Source: JANXQG01 sp963719885 (GTDB taxonomy: Bacteria > Planctomycetota > Planctomycetia > Pirellulales > Thermoguttaceae). Taken from it: 64,000 bases of DNA. The stretch spans positions 248,001-312,000 of the forward strand of contig CAVRDP010000034.1 of assembly GCA_963719885.1 (NCBI GenBank), in the 5' to 3' direction. The translations under genes were made by a program, and so were the position numbers. The notes under the pieces were generated by a model, which was not told the origin of the DNA, ran no database searches, and saw nothing but the letters and a program-made list of their open reading frames with translations. Below, piece by piece: positions 43,920 through 53,788 of this stretch. Position 1 is the stretch's first letter, and each line of letters begins with the position of its first letter.

Positions 43920-44861
43920 TTACGCCACCGCTCCCTTTGTGACCATCATGAACACATCCTCCAACGTGGGCTCCTTGTCGGCAAAGGAACTCATCCGCAC
44001 GCCCGCGGCCACGAGCTTCTCCATCAGACCGGCCACCTGGTTGTCGTCGGCCGCCAACTCCACGGTCACGTGATGGTCTTCGATCTGCACGTCGCGGGTC
44101 TCGGGCATGCTGCGGACGATCGCCAGGCCGGCTTCCATGCCAATCCCATTAGAGTCTGGCAGGAAGTGGATCCGGACCGTGCGATTGCCGCGGATGCGGC
44201 GGTAGACCTCGTCGATCGGGCCGGACATCAAGAGCTTGCCCCGCTCGATGATGCCGATCGAGCTGCAACAATCGGCCAACTCGGTGAGGATATGGCTGGC
44301 GATGAGGATCGTCTTGCCCATGCGGCGCAGCTCCTTGAAGAGGGCCTTGACCTCAATCCGGGCACGCGGGTCCAGGCCGCTGGTCGGCTCGTCGAGGATC
44401 AACACGGGCGGGTCGTGGACGAGCGTCTTCGCCAGGCACAGCCGCTGCTTCATGCCGCGCGACAGCCCATTGACGAACGCATCGCGTTTGCCGGTCAGAT
44501 CCAACAGTTCCATCACGTCGCTCAAGACCTGCCGCCGCCGGGCACGGGGAAGCTGGTAGGCCACAGCGAAGAAGTCGAGGAACTCCCAGACCTTCATGCC
44601 GTCGTAGACGCCGAAGCCGTCGGGCATGTAGCCCACGCTGCGGCGCACGGCCAGCGGGTCCTTGCTTACGCGATGGCCGTTGACGATCCCTTCGCCACTG
44701 CTGGCCTTGAGCAACGTGGCCAGGAAGCGGATGCTCGTGCTCTTGCCGGCGCCGTTGGGGCCGATGAAGCCGAACATCTCGCCAGCTTCGATCTTCAGGT
44801 TCAGGTGATCGACGGCCAAAAGGTCGTTGTAACGCTTCGTGAAGTTGATGAGTTCGATCAT
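43920..44861 (-). CDS. ABC-2 type exporter ATPase
   Basis: 313 aa. It has Walker A GPNGAGKST, the Q-loop GYMPDGFGVYDGM, the signature NGLSRGMKQRLCLAKTL, Walker B VLILDEPTSGLDP and the switch ASHIL. The C-terminal extension is typical of CcmA/NodI-type exporters. It forms an operon with the permease 4 nt downstream and probably with the lipoprotein upstream (131 nt). Confidence 0.93.
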   Translation of the reverse strand: MIELINFTKRYNDLLAVDHLNLKIEAGEMFGFIGPNGAGKSTSIRFLATLLKASSGEGIVNGHRVSKDPLAVRRSVGYMPDGFGVYDGMKVWEFLDFFAVAYQLPRARRRQVLSDVMELLDLTGKRDAFVNGLSRGMKQRLCLAKTLVHDPPVLILDEPTSGLDPRARIEVKALFKELRRMGKTILIASHILTELADCCSSIGIIERGKLLMSGPIDEVYRRIRGNRTVRIHFLPDSNGIGMEAGLAIVRSMPETRDVQIEDHHVTVELAADDNQVAGLMEKLVAAGVRMSSFADKEPTLEDVFMMVTKGAVA

Positions 44862-44870
44862 CGCTGAATG

Positions 44871-44893
44871 GGTCTTAGGTCTTAGGTCTTAGG
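44871..44893 (+). repeat. 8-bp tandem repeat (GGTCTTAG)
   Basis: Three units of GGTCTTAG lie just upstream of the ABC ATPase start. A further ATATGAGATATGAG stretch follows at 44952. They belong to the same kind of simple dispersed repeats as the GATGAGG tracts. Confidence 0.75.
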
Positions 44894-44992
44894 AATGAAA
44901 GATCGGGAGCCGCTTGCGGTTTCGCGACCGAACAACCGACAACTGATCTGAAATATGAGATATGAGTTTTGAAATCTGAAGTGCTTGATTCG

Positions 44993-47731
44993 TCACTCGT
45001 CATTTGGATCTTCAGGCTGGCGACTTGGATCGATGGTCTGGGGGCCTGAAGGACCGGGCGTCGCTGGGAATGGGCGTAGGCCGATCACTCGTCGGCCTTG
45101 ATGATACACTGGCATCTCTTCCTTCGTGTCGACCGTCGGGTTAGGGAGCCGGCCGGCGGCAAGATGAGCGACCAAGAGCACGGCCTGCCGTGTCTGCTGC
45201 CGACGCGATTCGGGAGTAACCGTCAGGTCGCCTGGCGCTTCGTCAGTGACTCGGGCCACCAGGCAAATCTCGTCGGGCCGCAACTCCTGGTGATCCAGGG
45301 CCACCTCCACGATCCCGTCGACGCTCAATTCGCCGGTGGGATCGGAACCTTGAGGATGATGGTCTGCCGCGACTTTTCCCGGGGGAGTATACGACTCGAA
45401 CTTCAATGCTGCGGTCGCGCCGGGATCGAGCCGGCCGATCGTCACCATACCACGGCCGCCAGACTGACCGCGAACGGCCCGGCAATCGTCCAGGGGATGC
45501 GTCGTGGCGTTGGTCACCCGCAATCCTCCGTCGCTATCGCGGTGCAGCGTGACCGTGCCGCCGAAGTCGGCCATCTCCTCACAATGCACATAATCCTTGG
45601 CGTTCGACGCCACGCTGAAGCCGGTCAGTTGCGTGTCGTCGCCCCGCCGGCAGACCAACTCGGCGTAGGACTGCCACGTCCGCATTTGAAACTGCTCCGG
45701 GGACGAGACCGCGGGGAACGGCAGGATCTGTCCGCCGGGATCGTCGAGGCGGAACTCATAGGGCGTGGCCAACGACGTATACAGCACCATATAGCGGGCC
45801 ACGTGGACCCGCGAATAGCCCGGTTGCATCTCGATCACAGCGATCTCGTTCCGCGATCGGGCAAAGCCGATATTGAGCTGCGCCAGTTGGATCACCACGA
45901 CCGTGCAGGCAATCGCAATCAGCGGCGCTGCGATCCATGCCCACTCTACGCGCCCTAGTAGCCGGAAAACGATCCAGTTGGCCGGCACAAGTACGCACAA
46001 GTAACCGACCACCACCCAGACGATGAAACTCCGCTTCGGGACGCTGATGCCGGCGGCATTCTTCAGCGCCGCTCGCGCCGCCTGGGCCACGGGGCTGAAA
46101 TCGTTCCAAGCGCCCAGCCCGGGAGCAATGTTCTTATCGAGCGGGATGGGGCCGTCTTCGTCCTCTGGGCGAAGGGATTCGTCGCTGTTGACCGGATTGC
46201 CGTTTGCGACAATGATCCCGGGTGGCCGCGATTGACCGTAATTCACGTCCGCGGCAGCACTTCGAGCGGCGTAGATATCGGCGGCGTAACTCTTGGAATC
46301 GACTCCCGTATCCCGCACAAAATAGCGCACGCCCGTCATTTGCGCAGCATCCTTTCGCAGTGAATTGGCCTTGGCATTCACCCAATGAACCCAATTGAAT
46401 CGCGACTCTTCGTCCTTACAGAACTCCCGTGCCGGCCGTCGCAACAGACAGGCATTGAAAAAGCAATCAAAGCCCTCCCAGCCGGTCAACTCCGGTCCGG
46501 TCAGCCGGAAGGCCGAGGCCACTATCCGCCCGCGGCCGACTTGCCGCTCGACGAGCAGATCGCCCGTGTACGGAAGATATTCGGCGTGCGGGTCTTTCTT
46601 CAATTCCGCACCCGGCCAAGGTTTCACCGGCTCTGGGGCAGCGCCGACTTCGCCCTTCCAATCCCAATAGTTCAGTTCCGCCAGATCCTGGCCGGAAAAA
46701 GTCCGCGACTTTACCACCGTGGCCGGCAGATAGGGCCGCAGGAAGCTGTTGCGGAGTTGCTCCAGGGCATCCGGGCCGCTGACGATGATCTGCCCGCCCC
46801 AATGCAACCAATCGATCAGGGCCTGCTGTTGATCGACGTCCCAGAGGGCCGGGTCGAAGTCGTCCCAGAGCAGATAGGCGATGCTCGTCCAGTACAGCGC
46901 GTTGTTCGGCAGGCTCGGTCGCCGCGACGCCGGTATCGACACCACCTCGTAGTACTTCATCGGCCCCACGTCGTCATTGGGACGATGCACGTGGATCGAG
47001 GGGAGTTTCTTGTCCAGATACTCGTAACGGCCGGCCCGTTGCGAGAGGACGACGAAGTAATAGCGGTACGACGGCATGTGATCGAGCACCATGAACCGCT
47101 CGATCGCCGCCGGGCCTCCGCCGCCGGCCGTCAGCCTGAAATTCACCGAGCTGGCCTTCACGGGCAGAGGCGGAATCCAGGTAAACGATTCCAGCGACTT
47201 CGGCTGCTCCTTGGCCAGTGCGGCGGGCCGCTCCGTGGTCATTTCGTAAGGAACCGCAACCAGCGGCACCTTGCGGTTACCCGGACCGACGATCTCCGAT
47301 TGCAACTCGCCCTGAAAGTCGCCGCGATTGGCCTTCACGTCGGGCCAAACCTGGCTGATCCAGTGGCCCGGCTTACACGCCCCGCCAAGATTTCCGCCCG
47401 ACGGCATCGCAACCGGTTGACGCGCCTCGAAGGGCTCTTTTTCTTTCTCTTTCTTCTTGGCCTTCTCTTCAGCCTGCTGTTTTTCCTGTTCCTCGGTCTC
47501 CTGTGTCTTGCGGCATCCTCCGCAGCCGGGCAGGCAAAGCATCATTGCCAAGAAAAGTAGCAGGCACACTCCGTGTGCCGGCCGCCAGAAGCCCTTGGCG
47601 TCTGAAAAAGAACCTGCGGCTGGCACCACAAGGCGGACGGCACACGGAGTGGGCCTGCTATTTTGTCGGCCAAGAGCGGTTACCCCGCCCGTTTGGCGAC
47701 ATTCTGCACGTTCCGTGAAACTTGCCATCAC
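44993..47731 (-). CDS. Large lipoprotein/membrane protein, partner of ABC exporter
   Basis: 912 aa. The N-terminus contains a copy of hairpin element E, which encodes GFWRPAHGVCLLLFL. The hydrophobic stretch is followed by a lipobox (LCLPGCGGC), so this is a lipoprotein whose signal core comes from a repeat. A Lys/Glu-rich linker (EEQEKQQAEEKAKKKEKEKE) leads to a large periplasmic region with a glutamine-amidotransferase-like core (LIDWLHWGGQIIVSGPDALE). Two membrane helices near residue 575 (FIVWVVVGYLCVLVPANWIV and WIAAPLIAIACTVVVIQLA) and a beta-rich C-terminus follow. It probably acts with the ABC-2 transporter, but no family was recognised. Confidence 0.8.
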   Translation of the reverse strand: MMASFTERAECRQTGGVTALGRQNSRPTPCAVRLVVPAAGSFSDAKGFWRPAHGVCLLLFLAMMLCLPGCGGCRKTQETEEQEKQQAEEKAKKKEKEKEPFEARQPVAMPSGGNLGGACKPGHWISQVWPDVKANRGDFQGELQSEIVGPGNRKVPLVAVPYEMTTERPAALAKEQPKSLESFTWIPPLPVKASSVNFRLTAGGGGPAAIERFMVLDHMPSYRYYFVVLSQRAGRYEYLDKKLPSIHVHRPNDDVGPMKYYEVVSIPASRRPSLPNNALYWTSIAYLLWDDFDPALWDVDQQQALIDWLHWGGQIIVSGPDALEQLRNSFLRPYLPATVVKSRTFSGQDLAELNYWDWKGEVGAAPEPVKPWPGAELKKDPHAEYLPYTGDLLVERQVGRGRIVASAFRLTGPELTGWEGFDCFFNACLLRRPAREFCKDEESRFNWVHWVNAKANSLRKDAAQMTGVRYFVRDTGVDSKSYAADIYAARSAAADVNYGQSRPPGIIVANGNPVNSDESLRPEDEDGPIPLDKNIAPGLGAWNDFSPVAQAARAALKNAAGISVPKRSFIVWVVVGYLCVLVPANWIVFRLLGRVEWAWIAAPLIAIACTVVVIQLAQLNIGFARSRNEIAVIEMQPGYSRVHVARYMVLYTSLATPYEFRLDDPGGQILPFPAVSSPEQFQMRTWQSYAELVCRRGDDTQLTGFSVASNAKDYVHCEEMADFGGTVTLHRDSDGGLRVTNATTHPLDDCRAVRGQSGGRGMVTIGRLDPGATAALKFESYTPPGKVAADHHPQGSDPTGELSVDGIVEVALDHQELRPDEICLVARVTDEAPGDLTVTPESRRQQTRQAVLLVAHLAAGRLPNPTVDTKEEMPVYHQGRRVIGLRPFPATPGPSGPQTIDPSRQPEDPNDE
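47553..47664. repeat. Large hairpin element E, copy 2
   Basis: AAAAGTAGCAGGCAC and GGGCCTGCTATTTT are outer arms, with inner arms GTGTGCCGGCCGCC and GGCGGACGGCACAC. It matches element E at 12871-12997 over most of its length, including the stretch encoding VCLLLFL. It lies entirely within the signal-peptide region of the lipoprotein gene. Confidence 0.9.
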
Positions 47732-47782
47732 TCTCTCCTCCGTTGTCTAGTGTAACGGATCGAGTGGGCAGCAAGCAACAGT

Positions 47783-48898
47783 CTACATTACTACTTTCTG
47801 CATGGCAAACCTCTCCAGCAGGGCAGGATCGGGAACGACCCCCAGCCCCGGCTCCGCGGCCAGTGCGATTCTCAGTGTGCCGTCACTCGCGTCGCGGAGC
47901 GGATGCAGCGGCTCGGCCAAATCCTCGGCCAATTCGCTTTCCGACGGAAAGAAATCAGCCGGGTATTCGGAATTGGCACAGGCGGCCAAGGCCAGGTCGG
48001 CCCGGGCGCCGATGGCGCTTTGCGCTGCGGCGCCGCCCCAGCAGTTCACCTCCGACCCCTGGCAGGCATCGAGGATCGCCATCGCCGCGGTGAGCCCCCC
48101 TACCCTGCCTGGCTTGAGGTTCACGTGCCGGCAGCTTTTCAGATCCAGCGCCATTTCGGCGTGCAGTGGCGAGGCAATGCTCTCGTCGAGACAGATCGGC
48201 GTCCGCAGCGATTCCTGGAGCATGGCGTGGGCCACGAGATCCTCGGGCGCCAGCGGCTGCTCGACCATCTCCAGGGCGAAATCATCGAAGCGGTAGAGCA
48301 TTTCCGTATAGTTCAGGCTCAACGCCCCTTCGCAGTCGATATGGAACGTCTCGCCGGGAAACTCCTGCCGCACGCTACGGAGCATTTCCAGGGCCCAGCC
48401 CGGACGAATCTTGAGCTTGACCCGCCGAAAGCCGGCCTCGAAGGCACTGCCGATCGCCGCCATGAAGGCATCCGGCGACTCCATTTGATCCAGGCACGGC
48501 CCAACCTCGACGGCCGGCCGCTTGGCGCTGAGCAACTCGTGCAGGGGCCGGTCTTGTATTCGCGCCGCAAGGTCCCACCAAGCGATATCCAGCGCGGCCT
48601 TGGCGTGTTGGTTGCCGCGGAACGGCGCGAGTCGCTCGACCAATGTCTTGCCCGAGTCGATTTCCGTCTTGACTACGGCCGGAGCGAGCCAGTCACGGAG
48701 TACGACGAACGCCCCGGCCGCCCATTCACTATTGCCGGTTGGAGCATTGCCCGGCGCCGCCTCGCCCCAGCCGACCGCGCCGCCACTGGCGAGTCTCACG
48801 AGGACGGTTTCCAGACTTTCGCACGAACGGCCGGCAATGATTTTAGGTGCCTTGCGAGGCAAGGCAACGTGGAACAGAGAGAGGGAGTCGATGTACAT
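47783..48898 (-). CDS. menC: Enolase-superfamily enzyme, o-succinylbenzoate synthase or dipeptide epimerase
   Basis: 371 aa. The enolase-superfamily residues are all present: Lys161 and Lys163 (VKLKIRPG), metal ligands Asp188 (HIDCEG), Glu213 (MVEQPL) and Asp238 (CLDESI), and the second base Lys262 (NLKPGRVGG). The NLKPGRVGG form is usual for MenC, which makes o-succinylbenzoate for menaquinone. Close relatives act on dipeptides or N-acylamino acids and share these residues. No other men gene is nearby, so the name rests on motifs only. Confidence 0.78.
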   Translation of the reverse strand: MYIDSLSLFHVALPRKAPKIIAGRSCESLETVLVRLASGGAVGWGEAAPGNAPTGNSEWAAGAFVVLRDWLAPAVVKTEIDSGKTLVERLAPFRGNQHAKAALDIAWWDLAARIQDRPLHELLSAKRPAVEVGPCLDQMESPDAFMAAIGSAFEAGFRRVKLKIRPGWALEMLRSVRQEFPGETFHIDCEGALSLNYTEMLYRFDDFALEMVEQPLAPEDLVAHAMLQESLRTPICLDESIASPLHAEMALDLKSCRHVNLKPGRVGGLTAAMAILDACQGSEVNCWGGAAAQSAIGARADLALAACANSEYPADFFPSESELAEDLAEPLHPLRDASDGTLRIALAAEPGLGVVPDPALLERFAMQKVVM

Positions 48899-48904
48899 GG
48901 ATAC

Positions 48905-49264
48905 TCAGCCCCAACTGCTGAGAAATTCAAGACGATTTTGCATTTCTTCGGCCGACAGGGTGCCGACAAGTCTCACGAGCCGTCTCATTTGCTCCCCGAT
49001 CGAATATTGTTGCTGCTGGGCCAGGACAATGCCCGCATGCGACCTCTATTCCGACATCCACTCCGAGTGAAGGCGGCAGAAATCACCAGCATTGAAGGAG
49101 TAGATCACTCGTCCATGCTCCGCCGCGTATTCCAACTGTCGATCATCAGCTTCTTCGAGCATTCCGGCTTCCAACGTAGTCAGAACGTCGACACCTCGCT
49201 TGCGCAGAGCCATCACGAGCGCATCCTGTTCCGAATCCTCGTCGCAGTACAGCCGTAGGATCAT
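48905..49264 (-). pseudogene. DUF5615 PIN-like protein interrupted by an in-frame TAG
   Basis: The protein starts MILRLYCDEDSEQDALVMAL, and the acidic CDED and FNAGDFCRLH motifs are those of DUF5615 proteins, a PIN-like family often paired with DUF433. A TAG at 49046-49048 follows WMSE, after 72 codons. The same frame then continues for 46 codons with the expected family C-terminus (RSHAGIVLAQQQQYSIGEQM and then RRLVRLVGTLSAEEMQNRLE) to TGA at 48905. One base change would restore the gene. Confidence 0.75.
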
Positions 49265-49556
49265 GCCTTCTTTTCTGACGCAGTATGGTCGCGCTCAAGC
49301 GGTCAGCCTCGGCCTTTTCGGCTTCCAACTCGGCATCCATCTGATCTCGGTTGGCGTGGTAATACGTCAGCGCCGCATGGACCTGCGCCAAGGTAAGATG
49401 CGGTATCTGGGTGGCGATCTCTTCCGGAGTATGGCCCAACTTGTACCACGTGGCAATGCGGCGCACGGAAACGCCCGTGCCTGCAATCCGCAGGCGGCCG
49501 CCGCAGATACCGGGGCTCTGTGTAAGCAATGTTCCAATATCAGTCACCGTAGCCAT
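49146..49556 (-). CDS. DUF433 antitoxin-like protein, 3' end probably frameshifted
   Basis: The first 95 residues match DUF433 (ICGGRLRIAGTGVSVRRIAT, then WYKLGHTPEEIATQIPHLTL), a helix-turn-helix protein usually encoded before a DUF5615 gene. The literal frame overlaps the DUF5615 start by 119 bases with an Arg-rich tail. One shift near 49290 would end the protein at a TGA overlapping the DUF5615 ATG (ATGA), the usual arrangement of the pair. DUF433/DUF5615 is thought to be a toxin-antitoxin type module; this copy seems inactive on the toxin side. Confidence 0.75.
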   Translation of the reverse strand: MATVTDIGTLLTQSPGICGGRLRIAGTGVSVRRIATWYKLGHTPEEIATQIPHLTLAQVHAALTYYHANRDQMDAELEAEKAEADRLSATILRQKRRHDPTAVLRRGFGTGCARDGSAQARCRRSDYVGSRNARRS

Positions 49557-49592
49557 AATTCAGTGCTCCAAGGTCAAACTCCATTTGTCATT

Positions 49593-49826
49593 TTAGCACA
49601 CGCTCACAGCAGAGGGTAGAGCGCGGTTCGCGCACCGCGATCCAGCATGCGACGTTACAACGGAGGCATCAGCGTGGGTTAGATAGGCAACAACCTGATT
49701 TCTGCTACTGGAATCCCTTCTCTTGTGAGCATGAATTCCGAGTCGCTTCATTACCCTGAAAATCGTGGCTTTGCGGCGTTCAAGTTCTCGTCCCGCCTCA
49801 ATCACGGAAATCATCTCATCGCTCAT
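49593..49826 (-). CDS. Small HTH-like protein
   Basis: 77 aa. The N-terminus (MISVIEAGRELERRKATIFR followed by VMKRLGIHAHKR) looks like a helix-turn-helix and NQVVAYLTHAD like the wing that follows in similar proteins. The C-terminal 20 residues look out of frame. Its ATG overlaps the end of the preceding gene by 11 nt. It could be a regulator in a small two-gene unit. Confidence 0.45.
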   Translation of the reverse strand: MSDEMISVIEAGRELERRKATIFRVMKRLGIHAHKRRDSSSRNQVVAYLTHADASVVTSHAGSRCANRALPSAVSVC

Positions 49827-50070
49827 GGACGCTGAGCTCCGTCAATAGGACTTGAATCGGAAACGCCGGGTGTCTGCGCCGCGCCGGCGGTAGCGACGAC
49901 GCATTGCTTGCCGACGGTCCCCGCCAAACGGCGCACCCAGATGCGTTCTGGCGTATGCACGCGTCTTCCAAGATCGCGTCCAGGTCGCCGCCGAACTTCG
50001 CGGCCATCTGCTCGCGCACCCGATGAATATCGTCGATTATCGTATCGAGATCAAGTCCCATAATGGACAT
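49816..50070 (-). CDS. Small hypothetical protein, antitoxin-like
   Basis: 84 aa. The first half (MSIMGLDLDTIIDDIHRVRE, then QMAAKFGGDLDAILEDACIR) is acidic and helical and resembles short antitoxin-type proteins that precede toxin genes (from memory, not searched). The second half is Pro/Arg/Ser-rich and may be frameshifted. A GATGAGG minisatellite lies just upstream. Confidence 0.45.
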   Translation of the reverse strand: MSIMGLDLDTIIDDIHRVREQMAAKFGGDLDAILEDACIRQNASGCAVWRGPSASNASSLPPARRRHPAFPIQVLLTELSVHER

Positions 50071-50125
50071 CCTCCCTCATCCCTTATCCCTTATCCCTTA
50101 TCCCTCATCCCTTATCCCTTATCCC

Positions 50126-50132
<7 letters not shown>
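50071..50132 (-). repeat. GATGAGG-type minisatellite at the trpE stop
   Basis: Eight units of (G)GATGAGG/GATAAGG lie between trpE and the next gene. The TGA stop of trpE (50126-50128) is formed by the first unit. Confidence 0.82.
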
Positions 50133-51703
<1,571 letters not shown>

Positions 51704-51743
51704 GAACGATGATTCCTGTGTGGTTTGGTACCAGCTTCCACCA

Positions 51744-51787
51744 TACTCCTCACGCCGACCATTCAAGCATGGTCGGCGTGAGGAGTA
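51744..51787. repeat. Perfect 19-bp hairpin between trpE and mcsA
   Basis: TACTCCTCACGCCGACCAT and ATGGTCGGCGTGAGGAGTA are exact complements around TCAAGC. It lies between two divergent genes. The inner GCCGACCAT/ATGGTCGGC is shared with the ends of family A repeats. Confidence 0.92.
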
Positions 51788-51865
51788 CGGCTACCCATTC
51801 TAAGCTTAACAGCGGCCGGCGGGCATCGCAACGGCGGCTGCTCGCGCACAGAACTGCAAAGTCGG

Positions 51866-51894
51866 TTGACTCACGATTCCCCCATCGTTAGAAT
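51866..51894 (+). promoter_or_regulatory. Sigma70-type promoter for mcsA-mcsB
   Basis: TTGACT and TAGAAT are separated by exactly 17 nt and end 36 nt before the mcsA ATG. A second TATAAT at 51922-51927 is too close to the start codon to give a normal leader. Confidence 0.55.
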
Positions 51895-51930
51895 CTGTGT
51901 GAGGGTAGGGCGGAAAGCGAGTATAATGTC

Positions 51931-52452
51931 ATGAAATGCCAACAGTGTGAGCGTCCGGCAACATTCCACATCACGGAACTAACCGGCGGGAAGCCCCAGG
52001 AACTTCACCTTTGCGAGGACCACGCCCGTGCGTACCTGACCTCCTCGTCCGGCGGTGAACCCTCTGGCGAGGGGGGCATGGCCGCCGCGCTGAAGCAGCA
52101 GGTGCAGCAAATGGCCATCGGGCAGACGGCCGAGGAACTGGCCCACCTCGACAAGCAGGCCTGTCCGGTGTGCGGGATCACTTTTTACGAGTTCCGCAGC
52201 CAGGGCCGCCTCGGTTGTCCACACGATTACGTGGCCTTCCAGACCCAACTGGAACCGCTAATCATGAATGTTCACGGCGAGTCGGAACATGTCGGCAAGC
52301 GGCCCCGCCGCGGGCCCGGCAGCAGCGAAAAGCGGACGCAGTTGATCCGCTTGCGGCGGGAAATGAAGGAAGCGATCGAGAACGAGAACTACGAGCGGGC
52401 CTCCGAACTCCGCGATCAAATTCGACGTATCGAAACGGAGCAGGCGGCGTAG
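51931..52452 (+). CDS. mcsA: McsA, activator of the protein arginine kinase
   Basis: 173 aa. Two CxxC pairs at the N-terminus (MKCQQCERPA and later CPVCGITFYEF) bind zinc. The C-terminal UvrB/UvrC-type helical motif is present (REMKEAIENENYERASELRD). In Bacillus, McsA activates McsB and the pair marks proteins for ClpCP degradation. It is followed by mcsB after 122 nt that hold a palindrome. Confidence 0.92.
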   Translation: MKCQQCERPATFHITELTGGKPQELHLCEDHARAYLTSSSGGEPSGEGGMAAALKQQVQQMAIGQTAEELAHLDKQACPVCGITFYEFRSQGRLGCPHDYVAFQTQLEPLIMNVHGESEHVGKRPRRGPGSSEKRTQLIRLRREMKEAIENENYERASELRDQIRRIETEQAA

Positions 52453-52470
52453 TGGCGACGAAATGCAGTT

Positions 52471-52525
52471 GTTTGGCCCCGGCATTTGTGCCGGGAATTG
52501 TCCGGCACGAGTGCCGGGGCTAAAC
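52471..52525. repeat. Palindrome between mcsA and mcsB
   Basis: GTTTGGCCCCGGCA and TGCCGGGGCTAAAC are outer arms, with inner TGTGCCGG and CCGGCACG. This is a REP-like intergenic hairpin of yet another family. Confidence 0.85.
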
Positions 52526-52574
52526 CTCGCGATCGGGTCGTTAGAAGCAGAACAAGAATTCAGCGGGATTTGCC

Positions 52575-53654
52575 GTGGAACTCAAAGAACTGATCCAAAC
52601 GAGCGGCGAGTGGCTCCGAGGCAACGGCCCGGAGGCCGACATCGTCATCAGCAGCCGGGTCCGCCTGGCGCGGAACCTGGCCGAATTCCCCTTCATCAGC
52701 CGGGCCACGCCCCAAGACCGCGTACAGATCGAGCGGATTCTCCGCGACGCCATCATCACTTCCGGGGTTTCGTCCGATCTGCTCTATATCGCCGTCGATG
52801 AGCTCGAAGGCGTCGATCGCCAACTGCTGGTCGAGCGGCACCTCATCAGCCGCGAGCACGCCGAAGGCCAGGGCCGCCGTGCCGTGGCCATCGACAAGGC
52901 CGAGAAATTCAGCCTCATGATCAACGAAGAAGACCATCTGCGGATCCAGGTCATGCATAGCGGATTCAACCTGACCAGCGTCTGGGAGCAAATCAACGCC
53001 ATCGACAACGCCATCGAAGACAAGGTGACTTACGCCTTCCACGAACGGCTCGGTTACCTCACGGCCTGCCCCACGAACGTCGGCACAGGCATGCGGGTCA
53101 GCGTGATGCTGCACCTGCCGGCCCTGGTCATTACGCGGCAGATCGAAAAGGTCTTTCGCAGCCTGCAGAAGATCAGCCTGGCGGTGCGCGGCCTCTTCGG
53201 CGAAGGCTCGCAGGCGATGGGCGATTTCTACCAGATCAGCAACCAGATCACCCTGGGCCGCACCGAAGACGAGTTGGTCCAGCAGGTCAACGACATCGTG
53301 CCGGTGATCATCGACTACGAGCGGCAGGCCCGGCAGTTCTTGATCAAGGAGAGCCAGGAGAACCTGCACGACCGCGTGAGCCGGGCCTACGGCATCCTGC
53401 GGACTGCCCAGACGATCAGTTCCGAAGAAACGATGCACTTGCTCTCCAGCGTCCGCATGGGCGTGAATCTGGGGCTGCTTCCGGACCTGCGAATCGCCGA
53501 CATCAACGAGCTTTTCATCCACACCCAGCCGGCCCACCTGCAGAAGCGGACCGGCGGGGAACTTGGCAGCGCCGATCGCAATATCGAGCGGGCCCGCTAC
53601 CTGCGGCAGTATCTCAATCGCGAAGACGGGGCGAATCGGGCCGAAAAGAACTGA
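52575..53654 (+). CDS. mcsB: McsB, protein arginine kinase
   Basis: 359 aa. It has the phosphagen-kinase-like fold: VISSRVRLARNLAEFPFI, INEEDHLRIQVM, LTACPTNVGTGMRVSVMLHL (the catalytic Cys region) and RGLFGEGSQAMGDFYQISNQ. The C-terminal helical part matches McsB. It phosphorylates arginines on misfolded or regulatory proteins and directs them to ClpC-ClpP. It shares transcription with mcsA and is convergent with the luxC-like gene. ctsR and clpC are not in the window. Confidence 0.94.
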   Translation: MELKELIQTSGEWLRGNGPEADIVISSRVRLARNLAEFPFISRATPQDRVQIERILRDAIITSGVSSDLLYIAVDELEGVDRQLLVERHLISREHAEGQGRRAVAIDKAEKFSLMINEEDHLRIQVMHSGFNLTSVWEQINAIDNAIEDKVTYAFHERLGYLTACPTNVGTGMRVSVMLHLPALVITRQIEKVFRSLQKISLAVRGLFGEGSQAMGDFYQISNQITLGRTEDELVQQVNDIVPVIIDYERQARQFLIKESQENLHDRVSRAYGILRTAQTISSEETMHLLSSVRMGVNLGLLPDLRIADINELFIHTQPAHLQKRTGGELGSADRNIERARYLRQYLNREDGANRAEKN

Positions 53655-53788
53655 AGTGCCTGCGATTGAGTTCGAACGCCCAGGCCAAGCGGCCGGGGAG
53701 GTAGATGCGGAAGGCGTACGTCATGTCGGTCAATCGCCTGCCGTAAAATGGAGATCCCAGTCCATCCGTGAAAGTTGGGACGGACCAT

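Noticed and set aside
51922..51927. TATAAT as the mcsA promoter giving a leaderless mRNA
   Set aside because: It is only 3 nt from the ATG; a better TTGACT-17-TAGAAT pair lies upstream.
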